In this document: positions 8,941-17,772 of the stretch, piece after piece | Layout of the letters: each line of letters opens with the position of its first letter | How positions within the stretch are numbered: position 1 is the stretch's first letter | Assembly: GCA_965242905.1 (NCBI GenBank) | Contig: CBDETM010000002.1 | Coordinates: 62,001 to 126,000 of the forward strand | Direction of reading: 5' to 3' | Source: Bin5 sp965242905 | GTDB taxonomy: Bacteria > Chloroflexota > Anaerolineae > Caldilineales > Caldilineaceae | DNA: 64,000 nt | Notes under the pieces: model-generated | What the model was told of the DNA's origin: nothing | The model's input: only the letters and a program-made list of their open reading frames with translations | Databases searched by the model: none | Position numbers and translations under genes: made by a program

Positions 8941-10098
8941 ATGAGAGTTGATTCAGTAAAGACATTCCTGGTGGATTCGGGTTCGGCGAAGCACTGGCTG
9001 TTCGTCAAGATAGAGACTGACGAAGGGATCCACGGATGGGGCGAAGCGTACACGCAGTTGGACCGGGACCGCGTCATCAAGCGGCAGATGGATGAACTGT
9101 CCCGACACCTGATCGGGCGGGACCCTTTTGATATCAAGCAGTTTGTCTTTTCGGCGTACTCGGACTTTGCGGGTAAGCGCGGTAGCCTGGAACTGTATTG
9201 TGCCATCAGTGGCATAGAGCAGGCGCTGTGGGACATCGTGGGCAAGGCGGCAGGCCAGCCGGTCTACAACTTGCTGGGCGGGCGGACTCGAAGGCGGTTG
9301 CGGGTTTACGCGAATGGCTGGGGCGGGGCAGAGGAGCCGGAAGAACTGGCGGAAAAGGCCAGGTCGGTGGTTGCGCGGGGGTTCACTGCACTGAAGTTTG
9401 ATCCATTCCCCGGTCGGTGGCGGGCCTATATTGACCGAGAGCAGGAGGAGGAGGCGGTTGAGAGGGTACGGGCCGTGCGCGAGGCGGTGGGGCCTGACGT
9501 GGATATACTGGTCGAGGTACATCGCAGGCTGGCGCCGATGCATGCGGTGCGGGCGGCGCGGGCGATGGAGCCGTACGCGCCTTTCTGGTTCGAGGAGCCG
9601 GTTTCGGCGCGTGACCTGGACGCTTTGTCTGAGGTACGTCATTCGATAGCGTTGCCGGTTGTGACGGGGGAAGAACTCTATACCAAGAATGAGTTTCGAG
9701 AGGTATTTGAGAGGCGAGCGGCGGACATTCTCAACCCGGACGTTTGCAACTGCGGGGGAATCCTTGAGCTACGAGAGATCGGGGCAATGGCGGAGGCCTA
9801 TCATGTGGCGGTGTCGCCGCACAACTACAACAGCACGACGGTTGGGCTGGCCGCCACGCTGCACGCGTCGGCGGGGATGCCGAATTTCCTGATCACGGAG
9901 TACTTTGTCAACTTTGAGGATGTAGGTAGGGAGATTTCGCTTCAGTCGTTCGAAGTTGAGAACAGTTACATCACGCTTCCGGAAAGGCCTGGTCTAGGGA
10001 TTGACCTGGACGAACAGGCGTTGGCGGAACGGCCGTTTCGTCCGCGGCCTCTGCGGGACTTGCCAATGGACTCCAGTCCCGACAACTCGATGGGCTAA
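8941..10098 (+). CDS. Enolase-superfamily dehydratase (mandelate racemase/galactonate dehydratase type)
   Basis: A 385-residue MR/MLE enzyme that would dehydrate an aldonate-type sugar acid using Mg2+. Active-site positions fit the galactonate dehydratase pattern: metal ligands E192 (VEVH), E218 (FEEP) and E244 (TGEE), each 26 residues apart, base H194, and H294 in SPHN 50 residues after the last ligand. GalD of E. coli has Asp where this protein has E192. The N-terminal capping domain includes GIHGWGEAY. Converges with the nucleotidyltransferase-like gene only 7 bp away. Its position after a hydrolase and a DUF1445 protein supports a sugar-acid catabolic role. Confidence 0.9.
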   Translation: MRVDSVKTFLVDSGSAKHWLFVKIETDEGIHGWGEAYTQLDRDRVIKRQMDELSRHLIGRDPFDIKQFVFSAYSDFAGKRGSLELYCAISGIEQALWDIVGKAAGQPVYNLLGGRTRRRLRVYANGWGGAEEPEELAEKARSVVARGFTALKFDPFPGRWRAYIDREQEEEAVERVRAVREAVGPDVDILVEVHRRLAPMHAVRAARAMEPYAPFWFEEPVSARDLDALSEVRHSIALPVVTGEELYTKNEFREVFERRAADILNPDVCNCGGILELREIGAMAEAYHVAVSPHNYNSTTVGLAATLHASAGMPNFLITEYFVNFEDVGREISLQSFEVENSYITLPERPGLGIDLDEQALAERPFRPRPLRDLPMDSSPDNSMG

Positions 10099-10105
10099 CT
10101 TTGTG

Positions 10106-10663
10106 CTATCCTGGAGAAAAACCGGTTAGCCACATATCTGTCAGGATATCAAATTTCCTCCGATATTCTACGGGATCCTGTTTGATACTATCAGTTGCAT
10201 AGCGGACCATTATCTCCTCGAAGTAACCTGCCAGGACGGTGAATTCTATACGCCCGTTTCGTAGTAACGAGAGTACATCATCAAGGTCACCCTCCGTGCC
10301 CCGTTCGATCTTGCTGAGAGCGGTGCTGTAGAGGTCGAAGTGGAAGACCTCCAGCTGTCCGTAACGGCCAATGAAGGGGCTTCGCTCACGGTAGCCCAAC
10401 GGGAGCGGGATGAAATCGGCGGGGGAGGCTTCTTCGATATTCAGTGAGAGTCGTTCTTTCAAGTCGCGTACTGCTTCGACAAACGCGCTGTGATCCCGGT
10501 CATCAACTTCGAAGCTGATGTCGATGTCAAGAGTCTGCTGGCGGAGTCCTTCATAGACCAACGTCGTTCCACCTACCAGGTATAGTCGTCCAGGTCTTGT
10601 GAATCGACGCCCCAGGCTTTGAAGGAATCGTTCTATGCCCTCGCGATCACATCTTTGGCGCAT
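10106..10663 (-). CDS. Nucleotidyltransferase-like protein (DUF6036/AbiEii-like)
   Basis: A 185-residue protein with the minimal nucleotidyltransferase signature LYLVGGTTLVYEG (G31-G32) followed by TLDIDIS, where D46 and D48 would bind metal. Such folds occur in AbiEii-type toxins and DUF6036 proteins that modify tRNA or proteins, and in uncharacterised families. Its start overlaps the end of the upstream gene by 17 bp, so translation is probably coupled. The pair looks like a two-gene toxin-antitoxin or abortive-infection unit, but that is inference: neither gene matches a characterised pair by eye. Confidence 0.7.
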   Translation of the reverse strand: MRQRCDREGIERFLQSLGRRFTRPGRLYLVGGTTLVYEGLRQQTLDIDISFEVDDRDHSAFVEAVRDLKERLSLNIEEASPADFIPLPLGYRERSPFIGRYGQLEVFHFDLYSTALSKIERGTEGDLDDVLSLLRNGRIEFTVLAGYFEEIMVRYATDSIKQDPVEYRRKFDILTDMWLTGFSPG

Positions 10664-11204
10664 TCGATTGGGTCGCTTTCTCCAGCTTTAGCTGCCCTAT
10701 AAACAGTTCAAACGTGTTGTTAACTGCTTGCAACCGTTCGAAAGGGTACTGGGAACGCGCTTGCCACGCGTCAGCCAGTTCAACCAGCCCGGTCTTACCA
10801 AATCGTTCCTCGGGCAGAGGCAGACCCATATGGTGAGAAAACAGGTCGGGTAACAGAGTCATATCGTCGAGGTAGATGCTCAGACGAGACCGCCAGTTCC
10901 GCTGCAGGTAGACGGCGGCCATATAAAGAGTTTGCAGGTCGAGCGAGGCTACATCGTCAAGGCTGGCAGCCAGATCGGGGACAGAGACCGAGATTCCTGG
11001 ATGACGGAGGAGGAGCGGTATGATCGCGAGGCGCAACCTTGAATCGTTCTGGTGCAGCAGCGCGCAAATGAGCTGCTCGTGCGATTCGAGAACTTCGCTA
11101 GCGACTGCGTCGCTGGGGGCAAGATAGGAGATACCCCGATCGCGGAGGGCCGCGACCAGGGACTCTCTTGCGTAGCTCACTTCGGCCATCCGGTGTTCGT
11201 CCAA
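10647..11204 (-). CDS. Hypothetical partner of the nucleotidyltransferase-like gene
   Basis: A 185-residue, mostly helical protein of no family I recognise. The start is uncertain: the frame opens with TTG at 11204, and the ATG at 11189 (MAEVSYARES) is an alternative. It has no signal peptide or membrane segment. It overlaps the downstream nucleotidyltransferase gene by 17 bp, an arrangement typical of toxin-antitoxin or AbiE-like operons in which the first gene encodes the regulator or antitoxin. No helix-turn-helix was clearly identified, so the regulatory role is only a suggestion from gene order. Confidence 0.55.
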   Translation of the reverse strand: MDEHRMAEVSYARESLVAALRDRGISYLAPSDAVASEVLESHEQLICALLHQNDSRLRLAIIPLLLRHPGISVSVPDLAASLDDVASLDLQTLYMAAVYLQRNWRSRLSIYLDDMTLLPDLFSHHMGLPLPEERFGKTGLVELADAWQARSQYPFERLQAVNNTFELFIGQLKLEKATQSNAPKM

Positions 11205-11240
11205 GTCTCTTTCAGTTGCTGTTGCGGAGGGAACGCGGCC

Positions 11241-12692
11241 TCACGCAAACGGGTCCTCGACCCAAGGGTACTTGTGGAGGTCGACACGTTTGAAGGGGAT
11301 CTCGGTGTAACGGGGCGCGACGGCGCCGGGCGCGGCCATGTAGATAATCTGGGAAGCGATCGGTGAGAAACCGGCATAGAAGTGTTGGGAAGACTTCACG
11401 ACCAGGATATGCTTTTTCGTCACGTCGACGCCGAGGTTGGTGAAGACATCCGGGCTCATGGGCTGGCCACGCTTGCTGCTGACGATGATGTCGATGCCGT
11501 TGCAGTTGAGGCAAACGGAATCTCCGCAGGGGATGCGCATAGGGTCGCCCTGCTGCGGCCATTCCTGGACCATGTCTTCGGCGATGGCGGTCACTTTGAC
11601 GGTCAGATCGAGGGGGTCGCCGGACATGGGGCCCATTTTGCCGCCCAGACGCAAATCGAGGGTCGATCCGACGCCGCCGGACATGGCGACCTGGACGGCG
11701 ATGGGATCCCACATGGTGGCGATGCCGGCGTTGTCGATTCCCCTGTCAAGCATGGCCTTGAGCATGAATGTGGAGTCGCTGGCGGCGCCGCCGCCGGCGT
11801 TGTCGGCGCGGTCGGCGATCACGACGGGGCCGGTTGGATCGGCCAGAGCCTGCTCCAATGCTTCGTCGATTGAGTAGGGGGTTTGGTCAAGCTCACGGCG
11901 CATGCCATGGAACCTGCGCCCGATCTCTTCAGCCACACGTGCTGCCTGTTCGGGGTCGCCGTCGGTGATGGCCAAGGCCTGGGCGCCGCAGGTGGGGACG
12001 TCTCCCCAGGGGAAGCAGTGGACAAGCGAGATGGAGAGGATGCCGTCCTTGCCTTCCATTTCGAGTAACTCATCGACAAAGCTGCGCAGAGGTTCGTAGG
12101 GCGTAAGATAGAGGCCGATCATGCGGCAGTCGAAGAGGGCCATTGTGGGATTGGTCTTGCCTTCGGCGGCATCGGCGATGATGTTGAAGAGGTCGGATGC
12201 GCGGGCGGCGACATCGGTATGGGGGTACTCTTTGTAGAGAACGATGGCGTCGGCGGTGTCGATCATGTCCTGGGTGACGTCGCAGTGGAGATCGAGCTCG
12301 ACCCCGATCTTTACGTCTGGGCCGACGATTTGACGGACGCGATCGATGATGTCGGTCTCGCAGTCATCGTAGCCCTCGGCGACCATGGCACCATGGAGAC
12401 CCAGGAGAACGATGTCGACGGGCATGGCGGCCTGCAGTCTTTCAAGCAGCTCATCACGCAGGCTTTCGTAAGTGCTGCGGGTCGTGATGCCGGCGGGCTG
12501 CGAATAGGCAGACATTCCGAAGACGTAGTCCCATCCGCGGGCCTCTGTATCCGATTGGAACTGGTCGAAGGCGGGCTTGGTGCCTTTCTCGACGTCGTCA
12601 TCGGGCCTGATGATGGTGTAGTCGCGCATACCCGTCGGCATTGGCGAAAACGTGTTTGTTTCGGTTGCGATTCCGCCTGCAAATACTCTCAT
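11241..12692 (-). CDS. M81-family metallopeptidase (MlrC/microcystinase C-like, DUF1485)
   Basis: A 483-residue cytoplasmic protein of the M81/MlrC family, zinc-dependent enzymes named for the last step of microcystin breakdown but mostly uncharacterised. Evidence: the opening MRVFAGGIATETNTFSP, the LLGLHGAMVAEG block, the ELDLHCDVT block, YKEYPHTD, and the C-terminal half with ADRADNAGGGAASDSTFM and MWDP. The start at 12692 is chosen over far-upstream codons because the conserved family start is here and an AGG-rich site precedes it. Divergent from a Gfo/Idh gene across 215 bp. Members often sit in amino-acid or peptide catabolic clusters. Confidence 0.88.
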   Translation of the reverse strand: MRVFAGGIATETNTFSPMPTGMRDYTIIRPDDDVEKGTKPAFDQFQSDTEARGWDYVFGMSAYSQPAGITTRSTYESLRDELLERLQAAMPVDIVLLGLHGAMVAEGYDDCETDIIDRVRQIVGPDVKIGVELDLHCDVTQDMIDTADAIVLYKEYPHTDVAARASDLFNIIADAAEGKTNPTMALFDCRMIGLYLTPYEPLRSFVDELLEMEGKDGILSISLVHCFPWGDVPTCGAQALAITDGDPEQAARVAEEIGRRFHGMRRELDQTPYSIDEALEQALADPTGPVVIADRADNAGGGAASDSTFMLKAMLDRGIDNAGIATMWDPIAVQVAMSGGVGSTLDLRLGGKMGPMSGDPLDLTVKVTAIAEDMVQEWPQQGDPMRIPCGDSVCLNCNGIDIIVSSKRGQPMSPDVFTNLGVDVTKKHILVVKSSQHFYAGFSPIASQIIYMAAPGAVAPRYTEIPFKRVDLHKYPWVEDPFA

Positions 12693-12907
12693 TGCGTCAA
12701 CCTTTCTTTGGGGTGATAATGCTTGCAGCCATACAGCCTGGATTGCGAGCAAGAGGCACGGGCCCTCCGACTCGGCAGTTGAGGGGAATGTTAGCACATG
12801 TGGCCGTTGCGGCGTATTTTCTGCCCGCGCGTAGAAACGGCTACTGGATGAATCCCGGCCCTCCCATCGCATCAATCGTGGGCGCCACATGAAAGGGACA
12901 GCAGAGG
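12693..12907. promoter_or_regulatory. Divergent intergenic control region between the MlrC-like and Gfo/Idh genes
   Basis: The 215-bp gap separates two divergent genes and so should contain both promoters. No clear -35/-10 pair or operator palindrome was identified. The call rests only on gene orientation. Confidence 0.4.
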
Positions 12908-13921
12908 ATGAGTAACGGATCGCAGAGGAGATTTCGTGTCGCCCTGGTGGGGACCGGTGGGATATCCCGCGGGCATGCAACTGCTTGCGAAAACCTGGAA
13001 AGGGCCGAGCTCACGGCAGTGTGTGATGTCTCGCCGGAAGCTCTTGAACGCTTTACGCAGCAGTTTTCGGTACCCAATGTCTATTCCTCAATGGAGGAGA
13101 TGATCGATGCAGGTGAATACGACATTGTTGTAATCTGCCTGTGGGGCGCAATGCATTCAGAGGCCGGCATCCAACTGGCGGCATCGGGGCGCGTGAAGGC
13201 GGTCCTGTGTGAGAAGCCGTTCACCCAGAGTGCGGCGGAGGCCAGGGCATTTGTGGCTGCCTGTCGAGAACGGGGCGTTTTTGTGGCGGAGGCGTTCAAG
13301 TTCCGGCATCACCCCATGCATCTGAAGGCGGAGGAGATCGTTCGTCAGGGCGGGATTGGGGAAGTGCTGAACGTTCGGAGCACGTTCTGTACCAACGTTC
13401 CGCAGGGGAACCGACGGCCCGAAGCCAATTGGCGCTGGAACCGCGCCAAAGGCGGGGGGGCGATTTATGATCTGGCCTGTTACAACGTTCATCAGGCACG
13501 CTTCATTTTTGACGAGGAGCCGGAGACCGTCTACGCGGTGCAGACCAAGGGTGTCGAGGTCGACGACGCGGCGTACATTCTGCTGGGCTTCAGCGGCGGA
13601 CGGACGGCGCAGTTGTCGGTGGGGTTTGACAGCTGGGCATCGCAGTACGTGGAGATCTGCGGGGATGCGGGCCTTGTGCGGATTGACAAGGCATGGAATA
13701 ACGAGAACCAGGACGTGGCGCTGGAGTACCATTCGGCGAACGGTGTGGAGACGATTGCTTTCCCGCCGACACATCAGTTCACGCACCAGTTGGATCATCT
13801 ATGCGACTGTCTAGAGCATGGTCAGGCTCACCGGATATCACCAGAAAGCAGTATCGCGCAGATGCGGGTTCTTGATGCCGTTGCCGAGTCGATGGAGACG
13901 GGAGCGGTTGTCCGACTGTGA
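12908..13921 (+). CDS. Gfo/Idh/MocA-family oxidoreductase
   Basis: A 337-residue NAD(P)-dependent dehydrogenase. The Rossmann loop VALVGTGGISRGH (11-23) is canonical and the catalytic EKP motif is intact (E102-K103-P104, VLCEKPFTQS). The C-terminal substrate domain contains the usual CYNVHQARF and HQFTHQLDHLCDCLE segments. It is divergent from the MlrC-like gene and lies 142 bp upstream of a PhyH gene on the same strand, so the two may work on one substrate. Sugar or cyclitol oxidation is the usual role of the family; the specific substrate is unknown. Confidence 0.88.
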   Translation: MSNGSQRRFRVALVGTGGISRGHATACENLERAELTAVCDVSPEALERFTQQFSVPNVYSSMEEMIDAGEYDIVVICLWGAMHSEAGIQLAASGRVKAVLCEKPFTQSAAEARAFVAACRERGVFVAEAFKFRHHPMHLKAEEIVRQGGIGEVLNVRSTFCTNVPQGNRRPEANWRWNRAKGGGAIYDLACYNVHQARFIFDEEPETVYAVQTKGVEVDDAAYILLGFSGGRTAQLSVGFDSWASQYVEICGDAGLVRIDKAWNNENQDVALEYHSANGVETIAFPPTHQFTHQLDHLCDCLEHGQAHRISPESSIAQMRVLDAVAESMETGAVVRL

Positions 13922-14063
13922 AATTGGCAGGGAAGTTGACAGAATCTTGCCGGTTGGATAGGATTCGGCCTGTTCCCAGACAGAAAAACTCTACCTCCCC
14001 GCAGTTTCGACTGGGCGTGAGGAAGTTTGAAACGACATAATAAGGTCACAGGAGAAATTAATC

Positions 14064-14909
14064 ATGGCAGTCAATGACGCACATCCGACGATGGAGCGGG
14101 ACCTCAGATATTTCCCCGCCACGACAAAAGAGCCGAAGAAACTGACCCCGGAGCAGATTGACTACTTCAATGAGCATGGGTACGTGTTTCCAATTGACCT
14201 TTTCTCGGAGGAAGAGGCGGATGCCAACCGCGCCTATTTCGATAAGCTGTTGAAGATGGCGTCGGACGCCGGGCTTGACAGTTATTCGGTCAATGCCTGG
14301 CATACGCATTGTGAAGGCATCTATGATCTGGTCATGGACGATCGGATTCTCGATTATGTTGAAGATATCCTGGGGCCGAACATCGTTTGTACTATGACGC
14401 ATTACTTTTCGAAGATGCCCAGCGACGTGAAGTCGGTTTACTGGCACCAGGATGCCTCGTTCTGGGCGCTGACGCCGAGCAAGGTGGTGACGGCCTGGCT
14501 GGCAATTGATGACGTGGACGTGGAGAACGGGGCGATGAAGCTGTTTCCGGGCACGCACTGGCTGGGACGCATTCCGTTTGAATGGGTGACGGACGAGGAG
14601 GAGGGCGTGCTCAGCCAGCATGTTCATGAGCCGGGGCGATACGGGCAGCCGGTTTCGGTCGAATTGAAGGCGGGCCAGATTTCGCTGCATACAGACATGC
14701 TTCTGCACGGTTCGCAGCCGAACCCTTCGAACCGCCGGCGCTGCGGTCTGACGATCCGCTATTTTCCGGCGGACGTTCGAGGCCCGGAGCCGGAGAAAGG
14801 ACATGGGATCATTGCGCGCGGCGTTGACCCGGACGGTTACTGGCAGCCTTTGCCAAGGCCGGAGGGGGATGCCATCCCGCCCCACTTGCTTGAGGAGCAG
14901 GAGGCGTAG
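14064..14909 (+). CDS. Phytanoyl-CoA dioxygenase (PhyH) family protein
   Basis: A 281-residue Fe(II)/2-oxoglutarate-dependent hydroxylase with a complete iron triad: H128-Q129-D130 (YWHQDASFW) and H215 (MLLHGSQPN), with R226 for 2-oxoglutarate. The core GAMKLFPGTHW near 156-166 is typical. The N-terminal extension with two Pro-rich turns precedes the usual LTPEQIDYFNEHGYVF start of the domain. AGGAG lies upstream of the ATG. A hydroxylation role on a small molecule or lipid is inferred from the family; related proteins include ectoine hydroxylase and chlorinating enzymes. Confidence 0.9.
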   Translation: MAVNDAHPTMERDLRYFPATTKEPKKLTPEQIDYFNEHGYVFPIDLFSEEEADANRAYFDKLLKMASDAGLDSYSVNAWHTHCEGIYDLVMDDRILDYVEDILGPNIVCTMTHYFSKMPSDVKSVYWHQDASFWALTPSKVVTAWLAIDDVDVENGAMKLFPGTHWLGRIPFEWVTDEEEGVLSQHVHEPGRYGQPVSVELKAGQISLHTDMLLHGSQPNPSNRRRCGLTIRYFPADVRGPEPEKGHGIIARGVDPDGYWQPLPRPEGDAIPPHLLEEQEA

Positions 14910-15104
14910 TAGCGGGTCCGACGGGTAGGCGGGGCCGACCGGGCAGAGTGGAAACGCTACGGCAGCCGGCATAGCAGCAGATCACAGCCGAGAAGTAGCG
15001 ACTTACCTCTACAAGTTCAGGGCGGTGCAGCATCCAAGGAGAAAAGGGATGCTGCGCCGTTTTTTGTTGGCTGAATTTCTGTGAGATGTGTTTTCTGGCC
15101 CGAG

Positions 15105-15899
15105 TCAGACGGCAACTGCTTCTTCGAACAGGGAGGGAAAGTGTCTGTAGGGATCGCCTGGATCGCGAAAGAGGATCTGCTGACGGGGCGTCAGTTCGGC
15201 ATTGGGCGGGGGCTGGACGCGCCGGGCCGTCCAGGCTACGTGTGAGATGCAGTATTTGTAGAGAAGGGCCCTGCGTTCGTGCTGCGCCTGCCATGCGGCG
15301 GTGCCGTGGGTCAGGGCCTCGGTGAAGAGGATGGCGGAACCGGCGGGGGCTTCGGGGATGATGACGCTGGGAGAGTCTTCGGGGGCTTCGTCGATCTGTG
15401 GGGGCAGCTTGTAGTTGCTCTTGTGGCTGCCGGGGATGCAGCAGAAGCCGCCCTTTCCGGGGCCGGTGTCGGTGAGGCACCAGGTTACGACGACGAAACC
15501 GTTGTAGATCTGGTCGTCACGAAATGGGACGTATTCGCCTGGGTTTGCTCCTGTGGTCGGGGAGGTAGCACCGTAGTCGGCATGAAGGCGGCCGCGGGGC
15601 ATGCATTCTTGCATGTACATGCCGTAGATTCTGTCGAGGCGGAAGCAGTCGCCGAGGCGAAAGCGCAGGATTGGCATGATTGTTTCGTGGTCCAGCAGAT
15701 CGACGAAGGGCCGGCCCCACTCGAGGAAGCCGGGGCCGTCGGGTGCGCTGCCGAAGCGTTGCGTTTGACCGGGGGCGGGGAGCTGTTGCACGTCCAGGAG
15801 GCGGTTGAGGGTTTCGACTTCAGACGGGGTGAGGGCGTTTTCGATAACCAGGTAGCCCTGGACGTCGAAGAGATATTGCAGCAGTTGAAGATCGCTCAT
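15105..15899 (-). CDS. Phytanoyl-CoA dioxygenase (PhyH) family protein
   Basis: A 264-residue PhyH oxygenase. The iron triad is H106-A107-D108 (GRLHADYG) and H198 (ALTHGTAAW), with R210 (ERRALLYKY) for 2-oxoglutarate; the core reads GGFCCIPGSHKSNY. The C-terminal third resembles the PhyH at 3119-3979 (HGTxxW followed by RRxLLY), so these two are paralogues, but this copy keeps the full HxD motif. The start at 15899 is preferred over 15968 because AAAGGG lies 6 nt upstream and the domain begins here. It points towards the upstream PhyH gene, convergent, with 195 bp between. Confidence 0.9.
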   Translation of the reverse strand: MSDLQLLQYLFDVQGYLVIENALTPSEVETLNRLLDVQQLPAPGQTQRFGSAPDGPGFLEWGRPFVDLLDHETIMPILRFRLGDCFRLDRIYGMYMQECMPRGRLHADYGATSPTTGANPGEYVPFRDDQIYNGFVVVTWCLTDTGPGKGGFCCIPGSHKSNYKLPPQIDEAPEDSPSVIIPEAPAGSAILFTEALTHGTAAWQAQHERRALLYKYCISHVAWTARRVQPPPNAELTPRQQILFRDPGDPYRHFPSLFEEAVAV

Positions 15900-16295
15900 T
15901 TTGCGCCCTTTGTATCCGGGTAAATTACGGGATTGGTTGTGGTTACCATTTTGAACCCAACGATACATATCCTAAGACATGTCGAGGGCAAGCGCAACTG
16001 CGCTGGGAAACGGGGGCAGGACAGTGTTGGGGAGGGAAGTGGATCTGTTGAGAGGCACAGGGCGGGCGTGAGGCCTGCGCCTAACGTGGCGGTTCGGGGA
16101 GGTAGGGGAGGGCGGCGGGGCTGAGAGTACGAGGGCAGGCACAAGGCCTGCCCCTACGGGGGGGTCGGTTGATTGGGGCTTTGCCTGGGAAATGCTCGGG
16201 CGGCGCAGCGTCCCGTGATTGTCGGGATGTGCCGTGCCGCCCGAGTTCAATTCAGCGCCGCAAGGAGGAACAGCGCTAAGGCTATGATCGAATCG
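15900..16295. repeat. Intergenic region with GGCAGGC-type palindromes
   Basis: Contains at least one clean copy of the GGGCAGGC-ACAAG-GCCTGCCC hairpin followed by CCTACGGGG (about 16132-16160) and a degenerate copy near 16060-16085. The same motif builds the 13-copy array at 26701-27591. No gene is seen. Confidence 0.6.
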
Positions 16296-17174
16296 TTATT
16301 CTATTGCTTCCTGGACAGGTCCGATTGTCGGGCTCAGGCCGCGCTTGAGGACGCCTTCGCTGTCGGTGTAGGTGACGTAGACTCTGAGGAAGGAGCCGAC
16401 ATCATCGCTGGTCGGGGTGTAGGAAGCGGTGTCTTCGACGTTGATATTGTTGATGTCATCCCAGTCGCTGAGGGCGGTCTCGGAGCTCTGCCACTGCCAG
16501 TCGCTCAGGTTGGAGTAGGAGTCCTGCGAGAGAGACAGCTGGGCTGTGATTTCCTCTCCGACGGTGGGACGCTGGTCGGTGTTGAAGTAGACGGTATTGG
16601 TCTCGGTCTGCGGGGTCGGTGTTGGCGTTGGCGTAGCGGTTGGCGCTGGGGTAGCGGTTGCTCCAGGGCCTGGTACCAGGCCGTTGGACGGGAACCAATC
16701 GGACCATGGGCCGGCGCCGAGGAGGTTACGGCCACGCGTGCGGAAGCGGTAGACTCTTTCGGGGTCGAGACCCTTGACGGTGTAGGAGACTGCTTCGGTT
16801 CCTTCGGTTACGCCGGAGATCGAGATCTCGCCCTGAGTCGTCCAGGACTCGCCTGTGCCGACGGAGGTCCATTGGATATCGTAGGAGGATACATGGAGAA
16901 GCGGCAAGGAGAGGGGCAGGGGGGCAGTCTCAAATTGGACAGTAAGCTCCTCCATGGAGTGTTGCTCGACCTGGCCGGAGGAGGACTTTGGCGGGGGCGC
17001 CATACTCATGGCGGCCACAATTGCGCCCGCGACGATTAACACTCCGAAGATGGCCAGGGAGATTTTGTTAATCAACAGGCGCAACATGACAAAGCTCATG
17101 CGCAAGATAACATGCAAAAAGACACGAAAGACCATCTGAACGCGATTTACTTCTCTCATTGGCAAGTTCGCCAT
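16296..17174 (-). CDS. Membrane-anchored extracellular protein with Fn3-like and Ig-like repeat domains
   Basis: A 292-residue protein with an N-terminal transmembrane anchor (LAIFGVLIVAGAIVAAMSM, about residues 40-58). A fibronectin-III-like domain follows (YTVKGLDPERVYRFRTRGRNLLGAGPWSDW, about 130-162). A Thr/Pro linker near 175-190 then leads to a domain of about 95 residues containing PTVGEEITAQLSL, DWQWQSSETALSDWDDI and RVYVTYTDSEG. That last domain matches the three repeats of the protein at 17773-18885. AGGAGG lies 8 nt upstream of the ATG. Probably a surface adhesion or recognition protein. Function is inferred only from architecture. Confidence 0.75.
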   Translation of the reverse strand: MANLPMREVNRVQMVFRVFLHVILRMSFVMLRLLINKISLAIFGVLIVAGAIVAAMSMAPPPKSSSGQVEQHSMEELTVQFETAPLPLSLPLLHVSSYDIQWTSVGTGESWTTQGEISISGVTEGTEAVSYTVKGLDPERVYRFRTRGRNLLGAGPWSDWFPSNGLVPGPGATATPAPTATPTPTPTPQTETNTVYFNTDQRPTVGEEITAQLSLSQDSYSNLSDWQWQSSETALSDWDDINNINVEDTASYTPTSDDVGSFLRVYVTYTDSEGVLKRGLSPTIGPVQEAIE

Positions 17175-17772
17175 TCTATCATCCTCCTGGCTAAATGAGT
17201 CCGGGGCTCCAAAATGATGTTGCTGCTACGAATAGGTCGGCCTTAGAATTTCGGCTCAAATAAGGAATCTCCAGCGCGTAGGTCTAGTTTTCAGTATAGT
17301 AGCTGGGTATTGGATTGTAAATCCAACCACTGCAAATTTTCCTTCGAAAGAGACGCGAGTTTATGGGTCAGGACGTCGTGAAATTACTCTGGTAGAGGCT
17401 CTCTATTTGCGTTGAAGCGGGGGTAATTCGGGACTCGGCGTCTACTTCGACAGGATGGCTACGAACCGTCAACGTCTCCAACAAATTGACGGATCGTAGG
17501 GGGGGCGTAATGGAATTCGCATACTGATTTGTAAGAGGGTTTGACAGGCAGATGGAAGCCCGTGGGCGAGAATGCGCCGGCTTCAGGCAGATGGCGTCCT
17601 TCTCGATTTGGAGCTTCGGGAGGGGATAGCGGCTCGAAGAGATGAAGTGTGGTCAGACTTGCGTGAAAGGGGCTACTCGCTCTCTATCGTCCCACGAGCG
17701 AAAGCGAAGGGCGCGCGGCAGGGTCATGCAGAATCGGGCGGCGGCAGGTAGATTGTAAGTGGTTGGCGCCGA
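17175..17772. other. Intergenic region between two paralogous surface-protein genes
   Basis: About 600 bp with lower GC than the flanking genes in the part next to the Fn3-like gene. No gene, tRNA or clear repeat was found. It should carry the promoter of the 16296-17174 gene. Confidence 0.35.
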
